Assembly (NCBI GenBank): GCA_025267735.1
Contig: CM046294.1
Coordinates: forward strand, 40,671,570-40,735,569
Reading direction: 5' to 3'
DNA length: 64,000 nt
Origin: Mactra quadrangularis
Lineage: Eukaryota > Mollusca > Bivalvia > Venerida > Mactridae
Shown: positions 1-14,300 of the stretch, piece after piece
How positions within the stretch are numbered: the first letter of the stretch is position 1
Layout of the letters: each line of letters starts with the position of its first letter
The notes under the pieces: model-generated
The model's input: only the letters and a program-made list of their open reading frames with translations
What the model was told of the DNA's origin: nothing
Database searches by the model: none
Translations under genes and position numbers: made by a program

Positions 1-2973
1 GCTCAAAGTTATCAGGATTCATATCTAATTACTATTCAATGACAGTCTATTGTCACAAGCGTGCATGGTAAAAAACAATATAAAAGAAACAATCTCCAAA
101 ATGTCAACATAGTGTATCGTATATCTATCTAATCCTGTATTATAGAAGGATCGAAATAAAATTTTAAACGTATAACTGTACGTAAATGTGTATATGATTT
201 ATGTTGTAACATTGAATAATACGAGAAGTGTTAAACTATGAATGCAATTATGCAAATATCTTCCTTCTAATAACGTTTGGCACACACTTTGTACAAGTAT
301 GACATAAATTCAGCTCTCAATTCTTAAGTCATTACCTCTTTTCAACATTTGATATATTTCCTTATTATATTTAAAAAGTTGGTTATTACTCTCGATGAAT
401 TGCAAATTAAGTAAAAAAATGGTTGGTTGGTTTGAACGATGCACCAAAACAGAAAGTTTATAATGCGCAGTTTAGAAATGACCAATAAACATCTGAAAAA
501 AATGCAATTTAGTATATAGTATATATGTCCGGTTTTCAGTCTTTATACTGTAATTGACATTTATGAACTATATACCATAAGCAAAATAATTTTATAAAAG
601 CGATTGAACCAATTTAAGCAACAGTCAGTAATTATATTGCACTAATGTCAAATTATAATATAATTATAATATAATCTGCTACAATGTCTGGAAAATCAGA
701 GGATTTATTTATTTTGATTCGCAAGTGCACACAATCTTAAAAGTTAAAAGATAGCTATATACCTTATTTATCCTGTAAGATTCTTCAATATGATTTGTCT
801 GCAATCTTTTTTGCCTTGTTAACTTGTTAATGTACTGCTAATAATATTTACCGAGGCAAATATAACACTTATGATATTTAAACGTAAACGCACACACACC
901 AATGCATTATCTAAACCATGATCTATGTATTATTTTGCGCGTACTTAACTTCCTGGTCACTTTTTTACATTGATCAGACTTTTCTAAAGGTGTTTATAAA
1001 AGGTGAAGGACAATTCATGAATTAGAGTGGCGGTGTATGTTTGTTTTAACCTTAGTTGATTAATCTAAACGCATTGTAAATGTCCTTGTCAGTAAACGCC
1101 ATACCAACTACCACGAGATATGTTCAACTAATATTTGAAGAAATTTGAAAACAGATTATGAAGTCCATAACTAGTTTGTGTCCTCTGAAATTATTGATTT
1201 TGATGACTATAATGAATTATGTTTATACAATTAATATTGTTTACTGAAACAAACATTTTCTTTTGTTTTAGTTGACCTACCCGAAATATCATTTTCGAGT
1301 ATCGCTTCATATTTTTTTGACTTAGATAGCGCTTATTTAATTTGTTACATACACTTTATAGAAATAGAAAACTATTATGAATTGTTTAGCCCAAAACAAT
1401 GTTTAGAGCCTATTTCATTCAATTAATTGATTAATTATCATTTCTTTGATTTTTTTGTGTTGAAGGTTTACTGTGAAAGTGTGTAACTCGGAAAAGGAAA
1501 CGACTAAATAATGAAGTATTCAGGGTCTAATAGAGATCCTCTTAGAGGATAATTTAAAAACATATTATAGAAAATGCTGGTGTTTGTTTCCATTTTGCTC
1601 TAGTATTTAAAATTGTAAGCAAAACTAATGTTGTATTGTTATATCTAACGGCAATGCAATTGTATATATGAATCCGAAATTATTAATATGATGTTACAGA
1701 GAGAATTGCGTTGCAAATAGCTTTATGTCTCGTTAACTTTCTCATACACATTTCAGATAAGAGGTTACGTCACTTGTGTCTAAATATTATATAACGTAGT
1801 ACACTTCTAATCTTATATGAGCTTTAAACCATCGTTAGATTTTATGATCGCTTATAGTCAATTGTCTGATCATGTTGTTGTTTTAATAATAAAATTCTGA
1901 ATTACAATTAAATGCCTTTAAATAAGTTCTTATATTAACCCGTTGAACAATATCAAATTATATTTTGAAAGTATAGTATTTGCATTTCATACATGAGATA
2001 CACATTATTATCTTTTGGTAAATGCCTTCTTGGCCTTGTTTCTGGCTTATGTTGAAAATATTAGGTTTACAGTACACATTTAATTTCCTCCAAGATGATT
2101 ATAGCATATCAAGTTAACTTAATAAGGTAAGGAAAAAACAAGAAATACAAAGTAAGGTTTAGAGCACGATCTCTTAAACCCATTCTAGATCAAAATATCA
2201 GATTGCAAGGATCAGAAGATACCACAGTGCTTGTCGCAATTTTATTTATCAAACTTAGTATGTACCTTTGTATCAATTTATCCTCGAATTAGTTCGATTG
2301 TGTCGGGGAATTTACTGTTCACTCTAAACGGTCATTTACTTATCTTTATGCGGTTATTGAAATTGATTAATTACGAGTCATGTTAGTGACAAAAACTAGG
2401 TCACTAGGTCAATCTTAAATGAACTATAATTCACATTGAACCACTAGGTCACTTGACTTGGTCTAATCACATTCAATCACGGCCATACGTTTTTGTACAT
2501 CAGGAAGTTAAATCATTCTTTCGAAATCTATAAACAAGAATCTTAACACAGCTTAAGTTTAAATTGTAAAGCTCTTTAATAAAACAATGTGACTTGTTAT
2601 CTACACATGTTAACAATGTAACCTGTTATCTACACAGTTCCAATGTTTTAAAATATAATTCTTATACATCTCGTTTGATAACAAACGCACAAATACAGCT
2701 GAATTTATCATTGTTAAGCTCATTTAAGTAAACAGTAAATATTGTTATACATCGATAGAGTAGACTATTCTTGAATAAGAAAACTACTGTGGAAACCACA
2801 ACAGTTTCCAAGGGAAACAATCCATAATAAAGTAGAAGTGTGGTTACTTTCTAATTCTGTTCATCACATCGTATGTTATCATTGTATGAAGTTTCATAAA
2901 GGTCGGACAATAAATGGCAGAAATATGTGCTAAATTGAAAACTTTAACTCAATTGTTAACGGCACCAAACGTC

Positions 2974-3036
2974 CAAAAGCCCGCCCGCCCGACAACCCAC
3001 CCGCCCCTCCAACCGCCCGCCCGTCCACACACCCGG
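2974..3036. repeat. C-rich low-complexity tract, G-quadruplex potential on minus strand
   Basis: Runs of CCC spaced by one to several bases in a strongly AT-rich setting. The complementary strand has at least six runs of three or more G with short loops, which fits the usual G-quadruplex pattern. No gene is attached to it in the visible sequence. Confidence 0.75.
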
Positions 3037-3232
3037 CTTTAAATAGCTTGGTGCTTCCCTCAGTATCCTACTTTCTTTTTTTAACAATGTGTATGCCACA
3101 TGTTTAATTCGTTCAGTTGAATGCAATAAGTGACAAGTGTTATTAGTAAGTGATTTGTGACGTTCTTAAAACTGCTTTAAAGACTAAACTTGGGCTGGTA
3201 CTTTTGGCACATTCATTTGCCTGTATATCCCT

Positions 3233-3233
<1 letters not shown>

Positions 3234-3312
<79 letters not shown>
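3234..3312. repeat. (TAA)n microsatellite
   Basis: About 26 uninterrupted copies of the trinucleotide TAA, followed by a short degenerate ATATAAAAATAG tail. Likely polymorphic between individuals. Confidence 0.97.
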
Positions 3313-3313
<1 letters not shown>

Positions 3314-5388
3314 TAAAAATAGTAAAAAAAAATGGTTACCTTTACAATGTCGTTAAATTTGTTTTATAAATGCACTTGACGAATCAAATATCAACGCACT
3401 ATTATAATGGGGATTTTCATTTTCTGTGTTTAAAATTAAGTCTTCCTCAATTATGTGCTAATTGCACCAAAATAGATATACACTTACTGAACCAAAATAA
3501 TGTTTAAAAAGTACCTAACCTGTCTCTCGAGTTAGAACACATTTGGTTCACACGTGAACATGTTTTGTAGATATTTTATTCATTTGTAGTAATTGTTAAA
3601 TAAACCATTTTTAGAGTAGACTGAATTGTAAAATGAGTATCAAAACATAAATCAAAATAAAAAAGGAAGGATGTGTTTGCCTAATTATTGTTTGTTTTAT
3701 ACAAACAAAGGACGAATACAAGAACATAAGACATTGCAGTGGACAGAAAACAAATTGCCAATGGGAATATAAACCAAATTTTAAGGTGCATCAATCACAC
3801 ACTTACCCCAACTGATTTTTTTTTCTCTTTTTAATTAGTAAGCGTTTTTTGTCATACATTGTATATATCAAGTGTGCTTGCTTTTCTTTTATATTTAATA
3901 TAGTATATACGTTATTTTAAAAAAAAATATTGCCAAAGAGTTTCTTGGCGATGAACATATTGTTTATGTCATTACAATAGTTTGACTTGATTTGACTTGA
4001 TTTAAGTGTGGTACATTTAACTAATGCCTAGATAAAGATTACATTCACAGTATCAATAAAGAATGGAGAGGAGATATTTACTCAGTTCTAATGAAAATAT
4101 CGATCAAATTTACATTAAACTATTAAAATTTCCGTCTGCGTTTTATTCAATTTTCTCTATATCAATACAATTAAGCGTGGTCTAGAAAAAAATGAAGCGG
4201 GCATTACTTTTTTACAAATATCATACTACAATACATAACTTGTGCAACAACCTTTTCTTGTCGTATGTTTATTCATTATACAAACAATATAAGATACCGA
4301 ACGTTCTTTTCATAAATTAGTAAAACATCTAAGTCATACAAGTTATTTAAATTTAAATAAAAAATACACTACAATTTTAACAATCAAACAGGAAGTTTTA
4401 AACATACTTAAATCTTAACACGGCTGTAAATTATATCACATAGAGGTAAAAAAAAAACACTAGTATATTATGTCAGTCGAGATTTTGCTTCATGTAAATG
4501 TTTATGTTTACGTTATAGCTATAGAAAATATCAGCAATCAGGAGATAACAGGATAAAATTGTAGATAATGCGATTAACATATTTGTGAATACTGTTTCAG
4601 GTATGTATATTTTATTTATTAGTGAGATGAAAATTAATGTTGACTTCAACTAAGAATGCAAGCATCGCTATTGAAATGCCTATCAAACCATTATGGCATA
4701 ATAATATCAGTGACATATGTTAAAATATACCAGAATAAACAATTGATAGTAAAAGTATATACTCCATATTAAGTATTGATAGTTCAATATTAGTTTTATA
4801 TTATTTGTAATTAAACCATGTATCATATGGTTTATTTATGACTGACTGATAATGTTTCAGTTTATGATATTTTGCCTAATGATTAATTAGTTAATACATT
4901 CTTAACTATCCTAATGTCAAAAGATATGATGTCATTCCTTTAACTCTTAACCAAATACAGTTACAATTTTGGGCGCTACTGAAACTTCAGTGGCCATAAC
5001 GTATAAATATAATCGATCATACATACTATAGAGGCAGTGTATTGCAGCGTTAAGTAGTTCGATTGGTTATGCATACTAGAATGTACATATCTGACACAAA
5101 TCTTAAACATTTGAACAATAGCATGCATGCATTTACCTTCATTTTTTTGTAAAACCAATATGTATTAACCTGGATTGAAAATCGTTCTATATGACGATAT
5201 AGTTTTTGTTATGTTTTGTTAATATATTGATATTTTGCAACATGTGTATATACTTTTTTGTGTTCATGTAACTAAATATAATTAAATATGTTTAAGCTTA
5301 ACACGTTTAATACATAAAATGCGGAAAAAAATATTCAGTAAATGTAATATTTTACTGTATTATCTAATTTATAGGTCCACTTCCAGTA

Positions 5389-8300
5389 ATGTCTACCTTG
5401 TGCTTTGTTGTTATGATCGTAAATGGTAAGTAGTGTGTTATTTTAAGACTTATTCATATAAAGCCAACATTTATACCCTCTTTTGAACATACCAAGTTTC
5501 ATTGAGTTCAATGTCTTAGAGTTCTAATATTTGTTTCATTTAAAAAAAAGGAAACATATTATTTCATTGCATTGACATTTATTTATTTCAGGGCAATCAC
5601 CATTGTATTTGATATTGTGGCTGTCTTTACATATTTCTTTAAGCATCTATTATTAAATTATACCGGGTAAGCTCACAATAATATCCTAACTATTTATATT
5701 TCAGTTCTGTTCTGCAGTTGCCCATCCTCGATATTAACTTTTAATATCATTGAGGTAGAAAGCACAGAAGATGTCACATTAGTCTGTAGCATGCCTTCGT
5801 CTACTAATTTAACAAGATGGACATACTTTGCAGGGTCTACAGGAACATCATTGATGAGTTATCAGAATGAACAATGTACAGTGTCACCATCTGATTCTTT
5901 TCTTAGTGATAGTAATATATATTCACATACATGTAACAGTACAATACACCAGGTTACAATCTTACATTCCAACAGAAACTATAATCTAAATAACCATATC
6001 TTGGCTTGTAGAAATGCAATGCAACCTGATGGAACTGGGTTAACTTGGATAATCAAATTCAAAAACGGTAATTTATTAACAGAGATTTTAAAACGTAATT
6101 ATTTACTTTAAATAATTTATATAATTTAATGTTTCAGTCAATTGATATGATTGTTTCGGCAAAAGTTGCAAATATAATATCGCGTGTGGAATAACGGTGA
6201 CCAACTTTTATAGTATAACCATTACAAATGTGCATATAAATTCATGGTTACAACTTAATACATGGAAATACTACTGTTGTTTACGCTATAGTTTCAATTA
6301 GAATTCGAAATTACGCAAGAAAAGGAGTGAGCTTTAACAAGTTCTGGTAGCATTTTTATGAATACGGTTAATGTTTTTCAAGAACCATATAAATTTGATG
6401 ATAAAGTTTCGTAAAGTAGTATCTGTTAATATTCACGTTCATTAGCTAACTGTTGTTTTCTTACTTCAATACAGGAGAATGTACATATTGTGAACCAACA
6501 ATGACATTTGATGTCAAAGAGATAACTGAAGGAGGTAATGTAACATTTAAATGTAAAGTATCATCTGATATTACATATGTCAACTGGAATATGAATATGG
6601 GATCAAACACAGCTGCTATGGGTGTTTATCAGAATGGACAATGTATAACTTCACCTGGTACAACATTTCTAGACAATACAAGTCAATATGTCTACACTTG
6701 TAACAATACAGTATATCAAGTTACAAGATTAAATGTGTCAAGAAGTGAACATAATGATATGTATATGTGTACACCTGTGAACCATACGGAAGGTAAAGAA
6801 TCAAACTGGATCATTAAAGTAAAAGGTACTTATCTATCTAATAATTTATTGACACTGTTTAAAATTTGTTTGCACCTGTGTGATTTAACTGTGTGATTTA
6901 TTAACACATATTAAATGAAACAAAATCCAATCAGGAAAATAGAATAATTGATGAAAGCATTTTTAAAAACTTGGTCGAGATTCTGTAAAGTGAAGAGAAA
7001 TAAGGATGGAAATAAGTTTCACTGATGCCGTGTTCGGTACTACCAAACCAAAACCTAACTACGTCTCCCATAATAAATTCCAATACGTGCAAATACTTTA
7101 CAAATAATTCAATTATGATTTTATTAAATAGCCATATAGTTAATATGAAAACTTTTCGTATCAAAACCTGATCCCTCAACATATCACAGAATAAGCCCTT
7201 TCACTGGTAGATGATAATATTACTATCTAAACACTACCGTTAAAATGAAATATAATGGCGCATGCCAAGCATTGCTTATGGATTGTTTTAACGCAGACAT
7301 TAACTATCGATTATCAATTTATTTAAGATACTTTAGTTCCGCTCTTATCAGTTCAGTTTAGGTCGTCTTGAGGAAACTGGCTGCAATAATTAGTTCGTTT
7401 TGTAGTTTATCAGCTGTTGATTAAAGCGCAGATAATATAATCACGGTATTAAAACTTATAGAAAAAGAGTCTTACTACCAACGTTTAGTGGAGCTTTTTG
7501 TAAGATGTACATAAACTGTGTTTACAACTACATACATTATAAAATATACCAATAAGCACAGTTAAAATCAATCCGGTAATGTTTTACCAGTACATCGTCT
7601 TTGTCAAAGTAAGTATTAGGTGGAGTTTTTTTGTGGGTTAACGGCGTAGCAACTCATTGTATAGGTTATATCACGAAATCATGCCAAACTTGGAATTCGA
7701 ACCCATGACTCCTCCATCAGAAGAGTTTGGTGCTTAAATAAATTATGTCATTTCTAAGCATTAAATATGTATTTACATGTGTTTATGTTCATCTTCATAA
7801 TTTATGAAAATGTTAACCAAATGCAGATACAAATTACAAGTGACTAAATGTGATATTTAAACAACAGCATGATACATAGTTACACGCTCCGCGGAATGTA
7901 ATAAACTCTCCGTTTTCATCAAATTCATGTGACAACAACGTAAAAAGAAATTAGTGCATATATTAACTTTCACATGTCTATATTCGAGTTGACCATTTAA
8001 GCCTGTAAATTGTAACAGTCTAATCTGAATCTTCTGCAAAAATTATTTTTGTAAATTGGCCTAGTTTACCGAAAACCATGTGTTTGGTATCTTATAAGTA
8101 AGTGTTGTACATCACATGAGTTCAGATCCTGGATAGGCATAACATGTTTTAAAATGTTTTGATGTTTGAATATAAAGTTAATAATCGCATGTCTTACTTT
8201 TTACATCAATATATCACCCGTTTTGTTTTTAGCTCCAGTTACATCAGTTACATTGACACCATCTCTTTATCTGTTAAGTGTCACAGAAACCATAGCAGTA

Positions 8301-11300
8301 GAGTTTGCATGTACAACATCAACCGCAAGACCTTCTGCCTCTTTATATTGGTATATACATCCAAATGGTAACAGTAAAGATATAACTAGGATTACAGACA
8401 ATATAACTACAACCACTGATTATAATGATTTGAGTGTTATCACCAGTACCCTACTCTTTGTACCAACACGGCAACATAATGGTATGGAGATATATTGTGA
8501 AGCAAATAACTCTGTCAATACAAGTCCAGCGAAATCAAAGAAAATATTACTAAACTTCCAGTGTAAGTAAACAAAGAACCAAACTATAACATAATACGTT
8601 TCATATTACATACCATTTTTTATTAATATATGATTAGGCAACACACATCATTTTTTTTAAATGTACATTCTGACCTCCAGATTGTAGAGTTAGACGTCAA
8701 ATATGGGCGTTTACGTATTCATAGTAAACACAACTAGCAACCATTAAAATTGACTATGTCATTATTTAGCGACACAGTGCATTTAGTATGTTTTCATATT
8801 TTATTCAAATCACACGTTTTTTTTCAGTATAAATTTAAAATGTATATCTATCAGACAGACGGCAAATCGGTTAAAAGGCAAATGGTGGAAATTTAAGTCA
8901 ATTATCCGCTTTGTAACGTTGGTTAAAATATCCCCCTACTGTCTATATAATGAAACCATGCAAGAAATTAAATCAAATACAATCTTGTCCTTTCAGACAA
9001 AGCAGAGCAGCCCTATATAGCCCAGGGTAGAGGATATCGTGTGATAGAAAATACTCCAGGGACGTTATCTTGTACTGTAAGAAGTGGAAACCCCACACCA
9101 ACATTATCTTGGAGTTGTAATAAATTCTCACCAACACACCAATCAACTTTTAACTCTAATGGTAACACTACTAAAACATTAACATGGACACCAACAAAAA
9201 CACATGAAGGAGAATGTACATGTACGTCTACACAAACCAATTTTAAAACTGAGACAAAAGATGTATCAATAGTTGTATTATGTGAGTAGACTGTTATTCC
9301 TGAGGCTCTCATTACATTATCATATTGTCGTGATATTTTCTAATTTCACATATTTTGTTGCTAAGGTTTTAAGCAATACATACCTTATAAAGGCCCTGTA
9401 TAGTTCGAAGTCCGTTAGTATATTTTTTATTGTAAACATATCTCATTACTAGCATGTTTGAAGCTGTATTTTAGATCTTATATGACTCAAAATTTTTGTA
9501 GGTTTTGTTTAATACTATGTCTCTAGCCTATCTTACCTAAAAGGTGTATTGTATTTTGCAAAAAAGATAATACATATTTCTGTTAAATTATCTATCTAAA
9601 CTTTATTTATTGCAGTTTGATAAATGTAATTTGCAACACTCATATTTTGTTTAGTTTAGTAATTTGCAAGATATTGTCTCGGTAAATACTAAAATATGTC
9701 ATGTTAATGAATGCACATGCACATCTACATCGTTTTCAAGTTTCACTTTAAATACTGCTTTGTTTCCAGATCCACCATCAAAGCCAGAATTTAAGGTAAA
9801 CGGAATTACTATTGTCGGAAATATTTCATTTATAGAAGGTACAACAAGAAATATAACATGTACAGCTGATAGTAAACCATCCCCAGATATATATACATGG
9901 ATAGGACCTTCTCATATTGATTCTCCTAATCAATCAACACTTACATTCAATACTATGGAGAAGAAAGAAGCTGGAGAATATACATGTAGTGTACATAATA
10001 CAATGAACACATCAAACGGAGGACCTGTTGCTGGTATCAACAGAAGTCGCGTGAATGTTGTTGTATTATGTAAGTATTTTACTAATTTATTTATCAACAG
10101 GACATTACAAACATTAATCACTGAGAAAGACAGTATGAAGTATATTTACAAAAAAGTATATTTTGTTTGGCTATACATTAACATTGACACACAATAACCT
10201 TATAGGAGCCATTTGTATTAAACTGTGTTTGTTCGTGTATATATGTATTCTGGTCTGAGAAATAACCTATGTTAATGTAGTGTAGCTATATTGAATACAT
10301 TTAATTATAGCAGTGTCCGCTTTCCGCTTGCAACTTAAGATTTGAATTACAAAGTTGTGTATAAGTTAGTATATAAATCACAAGCTTTGCAAACTATAAA
10401 ACTGTCAAACTTATTTCTTTGCTTATTATCTATATAAACTTTGTGTGGTACTTTTTTTTCGTTTAATAAATCCTCGCTAAATATCAGGGCTGTATATAAA
10501 TAAATGATATATCGGTAAGTGATACACGTCATGAAAACTATTGTCATGAACGCATAAGTGACAATATAATAGCAAATTATGCTTCAGTAGTTAAACAACA
10601 TTTAGTTGAAATTTGTGTCTTGTTTAATGCCTGTATGCTATATGTGAAATGATATCATTAACTCTCATTGCAGACGCCCCTGTCGCATTGCCGATCAATA
10701 ACACGTCAATACTCCTTGGGAAAAACTTAACAATAAGATGCCCATACACACCTGGAATGCCTATTGAGACATCATTTGTTTGGACGAGAAATATAGATAC
10801 CAAACAATGGAATGGTGAACAGTTATATATACCATGTGTTGAGAAAAGTGATGCTGCAAACTACTCCTGCTATATTTCTAATTCTATGAAGCCAAGTGGA
10901 GAAAGTATTGTTTACATTGGTAATGACGCTCAAAGTTTCCGCCTAAATGTATTTTGTAAGTATAACTACCGTCAAATTACAAATACGTTGTATATTATTT
11001 CGTTTTTAGCACATACATATTTGTCAAATTTATGTTGTGATTAAATCTGTGTAGATTATGTGCACAAAAGTATATACACCAATCTGTGCCTTTTCAATTT
11101 ATTTTATGAATTATAATTATGTAGTAGACATGTACTTAGATTGCAGCTACGTATTTCAAGTCATAGTCATCAACATAAATTTGCACTTAAATGATGGGAA
11201 CACTGTCGATGGAACACACAAATAAAGCGTTAATATATTTACATCAGTATCAACTGATTTTTTTATACAGATGAGGCTAATGTTACATCGTTTACAATCA

Positions 11301-14300
11301 ACGGTATTGCAAACACAACAGTGACTACAAACGAGAGTGACCCAGTTTATTTTTTTTGCAATGCTGACAGTAATCCGATAGCTAGTATGTCATTGAGTCA
11401 CGACAATAAATTACTGAAGACAGAACTTTCTAACATTGTGAAACACGACATATCTCAATCAAGGTGTTTAGATGCAGGGAAGTACGTGTGTTATGCGAAA
11501 AACGAGTACAATACAATTCTTAGTGGTAGCAAAGAGTTGCAGCTATTTGTCAATTGTAAGTAAAATAACAAGTATTGGGTTTTCTTTGTTAATGCGTGAT
11601 CATCATTAAACATGTGATGAAAAGGATGTTTCTTATCAATAACGTCTTGCTTTAGTTCAACCAAACTGTTATGTCTGTTTACGCAATGTATTTAAAATGT
11701 TTAAATTGGATGCAATGTCTAAGTTTACTAGTTTACTACTTAAATGCATATGTTAAATATGGTTTTTTAACTCGTAATTGGATTGTTTTGAAACTAAGAA
11801 GTTACTTTATTCAATGCATTGTCAGTTTTCACTGCTGAATTTGTACTAATTCAGAAATATATTAACAATGTTAATTAAAAGTGTATAAACTGTGTTTTGG
11901 AAACAAATAGTAGATGGTATTATTGTTTTCTTACTTCATTTGGAAGATGTATAAGGTTTTCTCATAGAAAACGTGTACTTTGTTAACAGGTTATCCAAGA
12001 AATGCAGATGCGATACTTAAAAACTTTACGAGCGAAGAGAGTGGTACAATAACAATTACACTGAATATAGTAGCATATCCACCACCAACATTTATCTGGT
12101 ATAAACTGGTTGATGAGGAATGGACGCTACTACATGATGATGACAACTATTCGCTAAAATCCTCTGCAGTGCAGTCTAATCTTACAATACGAAGTGTTGG
12201 GACGAGCGACTTTACAAGTTATAAAGTAAATGCTAAAAATGATTTTGGTGAAATGGATCAACTTTATTATCTTTCACCATGCGGTAAGTTAAATCCTCAG
12301 TTTACATTAAGTGTATTTTAATGTCAATGATGGAATAAATGTGTACATACAACAACTGCTCTCAGAAGATTATCAAGTATGTTTACACTGAGATATACAT
12401 CTGCGTCTGAATCTTAATACACACATTTGTTTTTAAATGTTCCTCTCAGATATTGATACATCAAGTATGCCATCACCAACATTTGCCGTTGTACAATAGA
12501 TGTTCTTTCACGATTCATTATGTTTTATCGTGGTATAATACAATTATTTTCCGCACCGTGAAATGATATCATTAAGTTTTTGATGAATAGTTTTTATTTG
12601 CAAGTTATTTGTATTACGACATGAATCTTCATGTATTTTAGATAAGATATATTTTAAAATGATAAATTTTGAAATTTACATAATCAATTGTAAAATGTAA
12701 CAATGACAACATTGATGGATGTGCATATCACAAATTGACTTTCACGTTCATCATATCCAAATGCCATTATTACAATATGCCACCTTAGGTATATTTTTAC
12801 TTACATATAATTCAGATTATTTCTAAACTTTTCAAACAGATAAGCCAGATCCTCCGATAAACTTCACACATATTGAAACTCATACAACAAAATCATCAAT
12901 TCATCTTGTATGGACACCAGGATCTAATAACGGACCACCGCAGACATTTAACATCAAATATAAGAAGAGTTCAGACAATGTGTGGAAGTATCTTAGTGTT
13001 TCTGACAATGGCGAATCAACCATGGGAATTCAATTAATTGGTTTAACAGAGAACACACAATATGTATTTGTCATATTTGCCTCGAATGTAAAGGGAAATT
13101 CACCTGAGTCAAGCATAACTGCTACCACATTAAAAGGTAACGTTCAGTCCGCAGTATCACACTTATCTTATAAGAAGTATGATTAATTGGTAATCATAAA
13201 TCAAAATATAAAACTGAAACAGCCTAGCCTTAACTGTATTCGTCTCGGCTAAATGGTCTGCAACCAACAGTCATTTATGAGTATGTATTAGTATTTTAAA
13301 GTGACTAGCGTTTCGATGGGTGATATATATTTCATGTAGTTTAAAAAAAACGGTTTTTTTATAACAATTTACGCTTGTTGATAACATTTCAAATACTTCA
13401 TTGTTCGTGTATATAACACAGTGCAAATATCTTACCATCAACAGTTATATTAATGCATTCTGCTGGCAATATAAATTTCAGTTACACTTGTAACTAGTAG
13501 TTTATCATTTTTCAGTCATAGAAACAAACAAACCCCAAAGTCCTGCACCATTGATTGGTGGTATTGCAGGTGGTGTTATTGGTTGTAGTATAATTGTTAC
13601 AGTCATAGTATTCATTATCAGAAGATATCCATATTGTAAAGGTATGCAATAGATTTAGCCTTTTAAGCACATTTGCTTTATTATAATATGTTCAATACTT
13701 TTCGATGACATTGGTGTTAATGAGACTGACCTCATGTAGTGATTGTTTAAAAGTCCTTTGGTAGCATTAGGTCAACTTATTCATCCAGTTCGGTTCATTT
13801 TATAACAATTTAAAATATGGTATTAAATTATAAAATTTAATCAAATATATCGATTAGTGTATGTTCTTTAGTATGGTAATTATTTTAATTCTATATTTCA
13901 GTATGCTCTGTGAAACTTGCACGTGGAAAAAGGTACGTTTGACGAAACAATGTTGGTTGCCTTGTTTGTTAAGCTTTCTAAGAAAAGTTCGTATTGAATA
14001 GTCTAACGTACAAAAACAGAAATACTTCATTTTGAAATAGTTTTACATCATGTGTGCGTCTTTTGCTGTACAATAAATGCTTTCTGGTATCAGATACATT
14101 GTCCTTGATAAAAGTTCATCGCTCTTGAAATGTTCTGTAATGTATGTAGCGGTAACCTTGTTTACATTGTAGGATTATCAGATCAGATTAATTCCATTTC
14201 AAATTATTTGGATATTTATCAGAATATTTGGAGTGTGTAAAGCAAACAATTCAAAATAAGGTCTAGATTTCAATATAATCCAATTTGAAATAACAACATA

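Larger units (their letters stand above)
1..5388. other. Gene-free 5' flank of Ig receptor gene 1
   Basis: AT-rich non-coding DNA. The only structures that stand out are a C-rich tract near 3.0 kb and a TAA microsatellite near 3.24 kb, both listed separately. No open frame here looks like a protein. The last bases hold a splice acceptor-like site (ATTTATAG before 5375) just upstream of the gene 1 start codon, so an untranslated first exon and the promoter of gene 1 probably lie somewhere in this stretch; their positions cannot be fixed. Confidence 0.6.

Noticed and set aside
9013..9312. Minus-strand frames over Ig exons (also 37286-37480, 32080-32286, 39651-39836)
   Set aside because: Antisense shadows of Ig exons; the same shadow appears over homologous exons of both genes.
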